A DNA stretch of 6,791 nucleotides, taken from Nitrospira_G sp035457545. GTDB lineage: Bacteria > Nitrospirota > Nitrospiria > Nitrospirales > Nitrospiraceae. A program made the translations under genes and the position numbers. The stretch's first letter is position 1. Each line of letters opens with the position of its first letter. Shown here piece after piece: positions 1-6,321 of this stretch. The notes under the pieces were generated by a model that was given only the letters and a program-made list of their open reading frames with translations, made no database searches and was not told the DNA's origin. The stretch is from assembly GCA_035457545.1 (NCBI GenBank), contig DATIBM010000284.1, positions 1 through 6,791 on the forward strand, in the 5' to 3' direction.

Positions 1-28
1 GGGCACCTCCCTGATCGGTTCGCAACCG

Positions 29-334
29 CTACCGTTGAATCTGCAGGTTATTATTGACGCGCTTGACGCCTTCGACCTGACGCGTGAGGTCCTCGGCCCG
101 GCTCTTCTGCTCGGCCGATGGCACGATCCCGCTTAAGTTCACCACGCCTCGCTCGGTATCCACGTCAACCCTGGCAAAATTCGACATCCGATCCGCGGTC
201 AGCTTCGCCTGGACGGTCGCGGTGATTCGGCTGTCCGTCATGGTTTGACCGGCTGTCTTTCCGGTTGTCGACTGACAAGCCGTCAGCCCGAGAGTCCCTG
301 CGAGACATAACGTGGCCGCTGTCGTTTTCCACAT
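29..334 (-). CDS. BON-domain lipoprotein, 101 aa
   Basis: A small predicted lipoprotein with one BON domain. Residues 1-20 form a lipoprotein signal peptide ending in the lipobox L-T-A-C, so Cys20 would be lipidated and the protein anchored in an envelope membrane. Residues about 33-100 match the BON pattern: a helix with TDSRITATVQAKL, then VDVDTERGVVNLSGIV, then a second helix and VKRVNNNLQI. BON domains (OsmY family) are thought to bind phospholipid or to stabilise the envelope under osmotic stress; the exact role here is inference. I chose the ATG at 334 over the in-frame codon at 355 because GGAGG lies four bases upstream of it and the signal peptide then begins MWKTT. It is the last of three minus-strand small genes, 57 bp after the YtxH gene, so probably co-transcribed. 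Family assignment is firm; function is not. Confidence 0.9.
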   Translation of the reverse strand: MWKTTAATLCLAGTLGLTACQSTTGKTAGQTMTDSRITATVQAKLTADRMSNFARVDVDTERGVVNLSGIVPSAEQKSRAEDLTRQVEGVKRVNNNLQIQR

Positions 335-391
335 GGTTCCTCCGTTCTGTACCATCTCGACCGTAGAGGTGTCGCCGGTTCAACCGATGCG

Positions 392-763
392 CTACGCGCG
401 ATTGATTGCTTCGCGGCCTGCTTCTTTCAGCTTGGCCGCGGTGTCATGACCCGCCTCCCTGAGTTTCTCTTCTCCCTTCTTCACGTACTCCCCGGCCACG
501 CGCCCGGCCTCTTGCAAGGACTGCCGACTTCGTTCTACATACTCCGTTCCGCGCTCCACCGCTGTATCCAGAGCCTCGCGGCCGCGCTCCACCAGATCGT
601 CGGTTGCCCGGGAAGCATAATCGCGCAGCATTCCTCTCAACTCCGACCCGGTCCTGGGTGCGAACAGCAGCGCCAGCCCAGCTCCGAGGAACGCCCCGGC
701 CAGAAACGTGGACCAGCCGGCCGCATCATTCCCATAGTCTTCGTATTGATCATCCCTATGCAT
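392..763 (-). CDS. YtxH-family membrane-anchored helical protein, 123 aa
   Basis: Residues 17-35 form one glycine- and alanine-rich hydrophobic segment, followed directly by the typical YtxH motif LLFAPRTGSELR. From about residue 45 to the end the protein is a charged, alanine-rich amphipathic helix with repeated pieces such as VERGREALDTAVERGTEYVE and LREAGHDTAAKLKEAGREA, resembling LEA or apolipoprotein-like repeats. The family is general-stress related and its biochemical role is poorly known. The likely arrangement is an inner-membrane anchor with a long helical tail. I chose the ATG at 763: AAGGAG lies 8 bases upstream, whereas the in-frame TTG at 769 is only 2 bases from it. It sits 71 bp after the possible extended end (835) of the exported-protein gene and 57 bp before the BON lipoprotein gene, suggesting a shared stress operon. 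Confidence 0.85.
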   Translation of the reverse strand: MHRDDQYEDYGNDAAGWSTFLAGAFLGAGLALLFAPRTGSELRGMLRDYASRATDDLVERGREALDTAVERGTEYVERSRQSLQEAGRVAGEYVKKGEEKLREAGHDTAAKLKEAGREAINRA

Positions 764-834
764 GGTCAATTCTCCTTGGTTGTTGGTTATAGGATTGCCT
801 CTATGACATGTGTCCGCCCTTCCTCGGTTCGCCC

Positions 835-957
835 CTACTGATGCCGGCTGGTTTCCTCCCGATCACCCGTCGATTCCCGTGCCAGTTGCTCAATCGTGAC
901 GGTGCCCCTATCCGAAGCCTCCACTCCGTAAGCCATTCCCGCCCCTAAACCGACAGT
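835..957 (-). other. Possible C-terminal continuation of the exported protein in another frame
   Basis: In the minus-strand frame one base ahead of the 1132-908 gene, translation stays open from the five-G run to a TAG at 837-835. The reading is GTVGLGAGMAYGVEASDRG, then TVTIEQLARESTGDREETSR and HQ. This composition looks more like a normal protein than the Arg/Gly-rich tail of the annotated frame. It has no start codon with a convincing ribosome binding site of its own, so it is best read as the displaced C-terminus of the upstream gene. This is inference from frame quality and composition only. Confidence 0.4.
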
Positions 958-1132
958 CCCCCACCGTGAATCCCTGTTTCCCTTTGTCGAGATCGATGCC
1001 CTGGTGACCTTTACCCTGAGTCGCCTCCCCCTGTGGGATGCCCTTGGCTGCGGCTATGGTTATCGGGGCGCTCAAACTCACGGCGCCCGCGATGGCCATC
1101 ACCGTCTTTACGACTCCTCGAATCCGTGGCAT
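908..1132 (-). CDS. Small exported protein of unknown function, probably frameshifted
   Basis: I do not recognise this 74-aa product. Residues 1-29 look like a Sec signal peptide: basic start MPRIRGVVK, hydrophobic core VMAIAGAVSLSAPITI, then AAA as a likely cleavage site. The mature part begins KGIPQGEATQGKGHQGIDLD and is rich in Gly, Lys and Gln. The start is well supported: GGGAGG lies six bases before the ATG at 1132. The tail after residue 57 (DCRFRGGNGLRSGGFG) is Arg/Gly-rich and looks out of frame. Removing one G from the five-G run (plus-strand C run 958-962) would join the gene to an open frame ending at 835 and give 98 aa. So this may be a frameshifted gene, a sequencing or assembly indel, or a genuinely short protein. 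It heads the leftward YtxH and BON gene group and diverges from the glycosyltransferase. Confidence 0.6.
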   Translation of the reverse strand: MPRIRGVVKTVMAIAGAVSLSAPITIAAAKGIPQGEATQGKGHQGIDLDKGKQGFTVGDCRFRGGNGLRSGGFG

Positions 1133-1298
1133 GTTGCACCTCCCAACGACAAAAGGGCGACCGGAACCGCGCCGGATACGTCCGCTGTCGGCATTAGTGA
1201 CAGCATATTCGGCATGACCGAGAAACAGTTCTGGTAAGGCCCCTAGTCCTACCGTCGAACCGAATCTCTCCCCGCGTCGGACCCCCTTTTGAAACTCG

Positions 1299-1316
1299 CC
1301 TAGGCTATTACCTAGG
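1299..1316. promoter_or_regulatory. Candidate operator: paired CCTAGG motif
   Basis: CCTAGG-CTATTA-CCTAGG: two copies of a self-complementary hexamer, 12 bp centre to centre, so the element is both a direct and an inverted repeat. Its centre (1307.5) lies about 43 bp before the start point predicted from the TATACT box at 1339-1344, a usual position for an activator that overlaps the -35 region. Related half-sites (CCTAG at 1242-1246 and CCTA at 1248-1251) lie further upstream. The binding protein is unknown; a dimeric response regulator is one possibility. Confidence 0.4.
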
Positions 1317-1338
1317 TTTTCGGCTTCCCTGCGGCGGC

Positions 1339-1344
1339 TATACT
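1339..1344 (+). promoter_or_regulatory. Candidate -10 box of the glycosyltransferase promoter
   Basis: TATACT is one base from the sigma-70 -10 consensus and lies 82 bp upstream of the glycosyltransferase ATG. The expected -35 position (about 1316-1322) has no good match to TTGACA, which would fit a promoter needing an activator at the CCTAGG pair. A TTGAAA at 1289-1294 with TAGGTT at 1313-1318 (18-bp spacer) is a weaker alternative. The rest of the 294-bp divergent region (1133-1426) holds no gene I can support. Confidence 0.35.
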
Positions 1345-1426
1345 CCGCCTCGCCTGAGTGGCCGCTGGAGTCCTGCTACCCGCCTCCAGCCTTTCATGTT
1401 CCTCCACCAAATCCAAAGGGGTCCCC

Positions 1427-2533
1427 ATGAAGATTGCACAAGTTGCCCCGCTGTGGGAAAGCGTGCCTCCGCAATGTTATGGCGGCACGGAGCGGATCGT
1501 GTCCTATCTCACGGATGAGCTGGTCCGCTTGGGACACGACGTCACCTTGTTCGCCACCGCGGATTCCGTCACGGCCGCCAAGCTCCATCCGGTCTATCCG
1601 ACGGCCCTTCGACTGGCCAAAGACCTCTCCTGCCGCGAAGCGCCGATTTTTTTGCACCTCGAACAGGCGTTCGGCGCGAAAGCCGAGCAATTCGATCTCA
1701 TCCATTCCCACGTCGATCTCATGGGATTTCCGTTCGCGCGCCGCTGCCGCACTCCGGTCGTGACGACGCTTCACGGCCGGCTGGACCTGCCCGAGTTGTT
1801 GCCGATCTTCGAGGAATTTCCCGAGATGCCGGTGGTTTCCATTTCCAATGCGCAACGCCGCCCCCTCGGCTGGGTCAATTGGCAGGACACCGTCTACCAT
1901 GGGCTGCCGCCCACCCTGTATGATTTTCACCCGCAACCGGGCCGATATCTGGCGTTCCTCGGCCGCATCTCGCCGGAGAAACGTCCCGATCATGCCATCG
2001 CCGTCGCGAAGGCCGTGGGCATGCCGATCCGGATCGCGGCCAAGGTCGATCCGAGCGACCGCGACTATTTCACGACGCAGATCGAGCCGTTGCTGGATCA
2101 TCCGCTGGTGGAATACGTCGGAGAGATCAACGATGCAGAAAAAAACGACTTCCTCGGCGACGCGTACGCGCTCCTCTGTCCTTATGATTGGCCCGAACCC
2201 TTCGGACTCGTGCTCATCGAGGCTCTGGCCTGCGGCACGCCGGTCTTGGCCTATCGTCGGGGTTCGATTCCCGAGGTGATCGAAGACCGGGAGACAGGAA
2301 TCATTTGCGAGGACTTGTCCGAGATGATCCAGTCGGTAGAGTGCATTGACCAGATCGATCGACGGCGCTGTCGCGAACGTTTTGAAGCGCGTTTCACGGT
2401 CCAGCGCATGGTGCGCGATTATGTCACTGTCTACGAGCGGTTGCTCGAAGGACGCAGCCTGGTTCCCACGGCGGCCATGCCCGCCGCTCTGGAGCAGCCG
2501 GCCATTCTGCCGCAACCGGCCGCCGGCCTCTGA
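1427..2533 (+). CDS. GT4-family (GT-B fold) glycosyltransferase, 368 aa
   Basis: A retaining, nucleotide-sugar-dependent glycosyltransferase of the GT4 / group 1 type, likely acting in the cytoplasm on a cell-surface or storage glycan; donor and acceptor cannot be read from sequence. The N-terminal Rossmann half starts MKIAQVAPLWESVPP and has YGGTERIVSYLTDEL (residues 18-32), IHSHVD (92-97), TTLHGRLD (113-120) and VSISNAQ (137-143). The C-terminal half has FLGRISPEKRPDHA (177-190), with Arg180 and Lys185 as likely phosphate-binding residues, then the E-x7-E motif in EPFGLVLIE (Glu257 and Glu265) and GTPVLAYRRGSIPEV. The final 25 residues are Pro/Ala-rich and probably disordered. I chose the ATG at 1427, not the upstream in-frame start at 1358, because AAAGGGG ends five bases before it and the family N-terminus begins there. 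It stands alone on the plus strand and converges on ligD. No obvious partner gene is nearby. Confidence 0.9.
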   Translation: MKIAQVAPLWESVPPQCYGGTERIVSYLTDELVRLGHDVTLFATADSVTAAKLHPVYPTALRLAKDLSCREAPIFLHLEQAFGAKAEQFDLIHSHVDLMGFPFARRCRTPVVTTLHGRLDLPELLPIFEEFPEMPVVSISNAQRRPLGWVNWQDTVYHGLPPTLYDFHPQPGRYLAFLGRISPEKRPDHAIAVAKAVGMPIRIAAKVDPSDRDYFTTQIEPLLDHPLVEYVGEINDAEKNDFLGDAYALLCPYDWPEPFGLVLIEALACGTPVLAYRRGSIPEVIEDRETGIICEDLSEMIQSVECIDQIDRRRCRERFEARFTVQRMVRDYVTVYERLLEGRSLVPTAAMPAALEQPAILPQPAAGL

Positions 2534-2575
2534 CGCCGGGGCGCCGGGTTTTCCGGTTCGCGCCACATGAACCGT

Positions 2576-2597
2576 GCGACGGCCCTCGCGCCGTCGC
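2576..2597. terminator. GC-rich hairpin between convergent genes
   Basis: GCGACGGC, a 6-base loop, then GCCGTCGC: a perfect 8-bp stem lying between the glycosyltransferase stop (2533) and the ligD stop (2599-2601). Its position suits a bidirectional terminator or mRNA-end stabiliser, but neither side has a T-run, so a classical intrinsic terminator is not demonstrated. Confidence 0.4.
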
Positions 2598-2598
2598 G

Positions 2599-5229
2599 CT
2601 ATCGCATGCCGAGCGCGCGTTTCATGCGGCGCGTCAATTGTTGTTTGATCGTGAAGTAGGCTTGCCAAGGGTCCCGGCGCAGGTGCGTCAATCGGTCCGG
2701 GACATTGGCGACGGTGAAGTGGTCCGAACGAAGATCAACCGACAATTCATCCCAGGTCAACGGCACCGAGACCGGGGCGCGGGGTTTGGCGCGGGTCGAA
2801 TAGGGAGCGATCGCGGTCGCTCCCTTCGCATTCCGCAGAAAATCGAGATAGATTTTTCCTTTGCGCTTCTGCTTCGACATATTCGCGACAAACCGATCGG
2901 GTATGAGCCGGACGAGATGCTCGGCCAGGGCCCTCGAAAAGGATTTCACCTCCTCCCAGGAATGGACCCGTTGCAGCGGCGCGACCACATGGAGGCCTTT
3001 GCCGCCGGTGGTTTTGAGAAAACACTCCAGCTCCAATTCGTGAAACAACCTCCGGACGAGCTGCGCCGCTTCGACGACGGATTTCCAGGGCACCGCCGGG
3101 TCCGGGTCCAGGTCGATGATCAGGCGATCGGGCCGGTCGAGCAAATCGCTCCTTGCGCCCCAGGTATGCAGTTCGAGCACGCCCATCTGCACGAGCCCGA
3201 TCAGAGCAGGCAATGAATCCGCCGTCATGTAGACGGACGTCTGTCGGTTTTCCTGAACTTTCACCCGGCCTACGATCTCAGGCACCGTGTCCTTTGCGTG
3301 CTTTTGATAGAAGCATTCGGCGGCTCTGCCTTCCGGACAACGGACAAGGGTCAACGGTCGATGTTCCAGGTGCGGCAGAATCCAGTCCGCCGCTTGCTCG
3401 TAATATCGAGCCAGCCCGATTTTGGTGAGGCCCTGCTCGGGATAGAGCACACGATCAGGGTGAGACAGGGTCACGCCGGCGACCACGGTCGGACCGTTGC
3501 CGGACGCCCGGTCGCCGGAGACTGGGTGGTTCCGTCGGCCGGCCCGGATGCCGGCCCAGCGATGGCGGCGAGCCCTGGATGCCCGTCCCTCTCGATCGTC
3601 TTGCTGCCGCGTCCGTTTCGGCTGTTCCATGACGATTTCCTTCGCCGGCTTATCCTCCCGCAATCCTTGAAACGAGGCCTGGCGAAGCAGCCCGTCGCCG
3701 GTCCATTGCGCGAAGGCCACCTCGGCCACCAGTTCGGGCCTCACCCAATGGACTCCGCGGGCTTCCGAACCGGTCGGCGGAGTCACGAACGGTGATGTGG
3801 TTTGCTCGAGCGCGGTCAGGCGCCGATGCAATTGTCTGAGCGATCGTTCGGAAAATCCGGTCCCGGTCCTGCCGACGAACCGCAGCCGTCCCTGTTCATC
3901 ATAGACGCCAAGCAGCAATGCCCCGAACGCCACCCGCGACCCGGAGGGTTCCGTAAATCCGCCGATCACGAATTCCTGTCGCTGTCCGCATTTGACCTTG
4001 ACCCAGTTCCTGTTGCGCCCGGCCTGATAGGATGCTTCGGCTTTCTTCGACACCAACCCTTCCATCCCACGACGGCAGGCCTCGGCGAAGACGACCTCTC
4101 CCTTGCCTTCAATGTGATCGCTGTAACGGATCAGCGGCGACGGCCCCATGGATTCCAGCAGCGAGGCGAGCAGGCGTTTACGTTCAATCAACGCAACGGA
4201 TCGGAGGTCGTAGCCGTCGAGATAGAGGAGATCGAAGAGATAGTAGACCAGATTGGCCTCGAATTGGACATCAAAGGCGTTCTGCAAGGCCTGAAAACTG
4301 ATCGTCCCGTCCGGCTCGACCGCCACGATCTCCCCATCCAGCCAGGCCTCCGTGACCGGCAAGCCTTCCGTCGCCCGAGCGATGCGCTGCAACCTGGACG
4401 TCCAGTCGTGGCCGTTTCTCGTCCACAGCTTCGCCCGGCCGTCACGAATCGAACAGAGGATGCGGTAACCGTCGTACTTGAGTTCATGAACCCACTCAGC
4501 ACCCTCAGGCACTGTATCGACGAGCGTCGCAAGTTGGGGCCGTACCCGCTCGGCCATGGCCGTCTTCCGTGACTGCGGAACCGCGGGATCGACCGCCTTC
4601 GGCTTGGTTCGTGAGGCCGCCCCGGACGTCCTACCGGCGCGGTTGGACTGCCACTCTCTCCGGCGGTCGGCGGCGATCTGCTCCATGCTTCGCCCGCTGG
4701 CGACGCTCTCCGTGAGCTTGGTAATGTCATGATTCTTGCCGCGCCGGGCTTCCTCATCGTCCTCCTTGATCAGCAACCAGTTCTCTTTGCCCTGTGCCCC
4801 GCGGGACCCCATGCGGACCAGGTTCCACGCTCCCCGGAGTTTCCGGCCGAACAGGCGGAATTTCAGCCGGCCGCGCCGGTATCCGCTTCTCGGATCTCCG
4901 ATCGGAGACCAGGTCCCGCGGTCCCACAGCAGGACCGTGCCCGCTCCATATTGTTTGGGCGGGATGATCCCTTCGAAATCGGCGTAATCGAGCGGATGGT
5001 CCTCGACGTGAACGGCGAGACGTTTGTCAGAGGGGTCCAGGCTGGGACCTTTCGGGACCGCCCAGCTTTTCAACGTCCCGTCCAACTCCAATCGAAAATC
5101 ATAATGCAATCGGCTGGCGGCATGCTTGTGAATGACGAATTGCCATCGTGCGGATGAAGGCTCGGCGCGTCCCAGCGGCTCCGGGGTTTGCTTGAAGTTC
5201 CGCTTGTTCCGATATTGCCGGAGGCCCAT
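2599..5229 (-). CDS. ligD: Multidomain ATP-dependent DNA ligase LigD (phosphoesterase-ligase-polymerase), 876 aa
   Basis: The NHEJ ligase, which works with Ku to process and seal double-strand breaks. Residues 1-165 are the 3'-phosphoesterase domain: FVIHKHAASRLHYDFRLEL carries His36, His42, Asp44 and Arg46, and HVEDHPLDY carries His78 and Tyr82; all the known Mn-binding and catalytic positions are kept. Residues about 225-530 are the ligase domain: motif I KYDGYR with nucleotidyl-acceptor Lys251, LDGE (297-300), LFDLLYLDG (331-339), EGLVSKK (390-396), WVKVK (409-413), then an OB-fold. A basic low-complexity linker (about 535-580) leads to the archaeo-eukaryotic primase-like polymerase domain: Asp706 and Asp708 in IIDLDPD, TTGGKGLHV with His747, and YLDF with Asp796. 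All three activities look intact. Domain order is as in Pseudomonas LigD and length is near that of the family. The start (MGLRQYRNKRNFKQTPEP) is the normal family N-terminus but has only a weak ribosome binding site. It begins 6 bases after the ku stop, implying translational coupling. Confidence 0.97.
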   Translation of the reverse strand: MGLRQYRNKRNFKQTPEPLGRAEPSSARWQFVIHKHAASRLHYDFRLELDGTLKSWAVPKGPSLDPSDKRLAVHVEDHPLDYADFEGIIPPKQYGAGTVLLWDRGTWSPIGDPRSGYRRGRLKFRLFGRKLRGAWNLVRMGSRGAQGKENWLLIKEDDEEARRGKNHDITKLTESVASGRSMEQIAADRRREWQSNRAGRTSGAASRTKPKAVDPAVPQSRKTAMAERVRPQLATLVDTVPEGAEWVHELKYDGYRILCSIRDGRAKLWTRNGHDWTSRLQRIARATEGLPVTEAWLDGEIVAVEPDGTISFQALQNAFDVQFEANLVYYLFDLLYLDGYDLRSVALIERKRLLASLLESMGPSPLIRYSDHIEGKGEVVFAEACRRGMEGLVSKKAEASYQAGRNRNWVKVKCGQRQEFVIGGFTEPSGSRVAFGALLLGVYDEQGRLRFVGRTGTGFSERSLRQLHRRLTALEQTTSPFVTPPTGSEARGVHWVRPELVAEVAFAQWTGDGLLRQASFQGLREDKPAKEIVMEQPKRTRQQDDREGRASRARRHRWAGIRAGRRNHPVSGDRASGNGPTVVAGVTLSHPDRVLYPEQGLTKIGLARYYEQAADWILPHLEHRPLTLVRCPEGRAAECFYQKHAKDTVPEIVGRVKVQENRQTSVYMTADSLPALIGLVQMGVLELHTWGARSDLLDRPDRLIIDLDPDPAVPWKSVVEAAQLVRRLFHELELECFLKTTGGKGLHVVAPLQRVHSWEEVKSFSRALAEHLVRLIPDRFVANMSKQKRKGKIYLDFLRNAKGATAIAPYSTRAKPRAPVSVPLTWDELSVDLRSDHFTVANVPDRLTHLRRDPWQAYFTIKQQLTRRMKRALGMR

Positions 5230-5235
5230 ACCTGC

Positions 5236-6114
5236 TTACGCGCTCTTGCGGCGGGCGGTGCGTTCGTGGCGGCGGCTGGACGTCCGTTTGCCCCGATGCG
5301 TCTGCCCATTCCTCTGTTCCTTGGCCTTCACGCTCTTTTTCAGCAAAGCCATGAGATCGATGACCTCGGCCTGGGCTCGCGGTTCGCCTTCTTCCTCGGG
5401 TTCTGAAATAACCTCGGTCTGTCCGGCCCGGATACGTGTCTCGATGAGCTTCATGAGGTCATCGTGATACGTGTCCCGGAACTTTTCAGGATTCCACTCA
5501 TCGGTCATCTCTTCCACCAGCTTGGCCGCCATCTCGATTTCCCGCGCCGTGACACCGATGGTTTTCAGGTTGGCGGACGGCACCTCGAGGTCCTTCGTGG
5601 ATTTCAGCTCGTTGGCATAGCGCAGGGTGTGCAGGACGATGACATCGTCCCGCGGAATGAGCGCGCAGACATATTGCCTGGTGCGGATGACGACGGTCGC
5701 GAGGGCCACCTTGTGGGTCTTCTTTAGCGTTTCCCGGAGAAGCACATACCCTTTTTCCCCTCGTTTATCGGGCGCGAGATAGTATGGTGTCTCGAAATAG
5801 ATCGGCGGAATCTCCTCGGCGTCCACAAAGCTTGCGATATCGACGGTCTGGGTGGCCTCCACGTTCGCGCGCCGAAAGTCTTCATCGGTCAGGACCACAT
5901 AACGGTCTTTCTCGTATTCGTAGCCTTTGACGATATCCTCCCACGGGACGTCCTTCCCCGTGTCTTTGTTATAGCGCTTGAATCCGACCGGCTTCATGTC
6001 CCGCCGATCCAACATCGTGAGGTCAAAGCTGTTGCGGTTCTCGGCGGAATAGAGCACCACCGGGATGTTGACCAATCCGAAACTGATGGCGCCTTTCCAG
6101 AGTGAGCGCGGCAT
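5236..6114 (-). CDS. ku: Ku protein, NHEJ DNA-end-binding homodimer, 292 aa
   Basis: Bacterial Ku forms a homodimeric ring that threads onto double-strand DNA ends and recruits LigD. The Ku core is clear: SLWKGAISFGLVNIPVVLYS at the N-terminus, FKRYNKDTGKDVPWEDIVKG (45-64), YEYEKDRYVVLTDEDF (65-80), YYLAPDKRG (111-119), LRYANEL (164-170) and the FRDTYHDDLMKLIE stretch (212-225). IDLMALLKKSVKA (252-264) is the conserved minimal C-terminus thought to contact LigD. Beyond it is a basic tail (262-292) with 12 Lys/Arg and only 2 Glu, a kind of extension known in some bacterial Ku proteins to help DNA binding. The start at 6114 is supported by GAGGT six bases upstream and by the canonical first residues. 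It lies 36 bp after the Cys-rich gene, a gap containing a 5-bp hairpin (6136-6149), and 6 bases before ligD. All are on the same strand, so an operon is very likely. Confidence 0.97.
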   Translation of the reverse strand: MPRSLWKGAISFGLVNIPVVLYSAENRNSFDLTMLDRRDMKPVGFKRYNKDTGKDVPWEDIVKGYEYEKDRYVVLTDEDFRRANVEATQTVDIASFVDAEEIPPIYFETPYYLAPDKRGEKGYVLLRETLKKTHKVALATVVIRTRQYVCALIPRDDVIVLHTLRYANELKSTKDLEVPSANLKTIGVTAREIEMAAKLVEEMTDEWNPEKFRDTYHDDLMKLIETRIRAGQTEVISEPEEEGEPRAQAEVIDLMALLKKSVKAKEQRNGQTHRGKRTSSRRHERTARRKSA

Positions 6115-6135
6115 GAGGACACCTCTTTCGACAGG

Positions 6136-6149
6136 CCGGATTCGTCCGG
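6136..6149. other. Small intercistronic hairpin before ku
   Basis: CCGGA-TTCG-TCCGG on the plus strand (CCGGA-CGAA-TCCGG in the minus-strand transcript): a 5-bp stem with a tetraloop between the Cys-rich gene stop and the ku ribosome binding site (6121-6125). It has no T-tract, so it is unlikely to terminate. It might modulate ku translation or mRNA processing, or be chance in GC-rich DNA. Confidence 0.25.
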
Positions 6150-6150
6150 A

Positions 6151-6321
6151 TTACGGCTTGCATTCGAGACAGGCGACGCAGACGGTCAGGGAGCAGAATG
6201 GGACATACAACTCTCCGCACAGCTCACAGGTCTCCCACATCGGCTCGCCCGTGATTCGGCACCCGTCGCGCCGGCACTCGGCCTCATCGCACCGTGAGCA
6301 GTCGCATGGACAGAGTCTCAT
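6151..6321 (-). CDS. Tiny cysteine-rich, probably metal-binding protein, 56 aa
   Basis: I do not recognise a named family. The product has 12 cysteines in 56 residues (positions 4, 6, 8, 11, 16, 21, 32, 35, 43, 48, 51, 54), arranged as CPCDCSRC at the start, CELC in the middle and CVACLEC at the end. The second half (C32-x2-C35 ... C48-x2-C51) resembles a zinc ribbon; the first half is metallothionein-like. There is no signal peptide, so a cytoplasmic zinc- or other metal-binding protein is the simplest inference. Evidence that it is a real gene: its ATG (6321-6319) overlaps the TGA of the upstream YihY-family gene as ATGA, typical of translational coupling. Its own ribosome binding site is poor (AGG abutting the ATG, AAAGGA 14 bases away), and its stop lies 36 bp before ku. 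It could be a Ku/LigD accessory, a YihY partner, or merely a passenger in the operon. Confidence 0.75.
   Translation of the reverse strand: MRLCPCDCSRCDEAECRRDGCRITGEPMWETCELCGELYVPFCSLTVCVACLECKP

Noticed and set aside
16..28. Hairpin CGGTT-CGC-AACCG right after the BON lipoprotein stop
   Set aside because: A stem of only 5 bp without a T-run, followed by a ribosome-binding-site-like sequence, so it is unlikely to be a terminator.
786..791. TATAAC as a possible -10 box for the YtxH gene on the minus strand
   Set aside because: The implied start point would fall almost on the ribosome binding site (772-777), and no acceptable -35 hexamer lies at the right distance.
446..841. 131-codon plus-strand open frame opposite the YtxH gene
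   Set aside because: Shadow of the YtxH-family gene; composition is not protein-like and no supported start was found.
1394..2668. Long 424-codon open frame on the minus strand opposite the glycosyltransferase
   Set aside because: It lies antisense to a clear GT4 gene with intact motifs, runs into the ligD 3' end, lacks recognisable domains and is Arg/His/Asp-rich as expected of a shadow frame in GC-rich coding DNA.
3802..4572. 256-codon plus-strand open frame inside ligD
   Set aside because: Antisense to the ligase domain, whose motifs are all intact on the other strand; no domain or ribosome binding site was seen.
4895..4908. Perfect 14-bp palindrome TCTCCGATCGGAGA
   Set aside because: It lies within the ligD phosphoesterase coding region with no nearby promoter; such palindromes arise by chance and no second copy was noticed.
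6023..6220. 65-codon minus-strand frame MRRVVCPILLPDRLRRL...
   Set aside because: It overlaps the 5' end of ku and the Cys-rich gene in a different frame and has an Arg-rich shadow composition; the Cys-rich frame has coupling evidence that this lacks.
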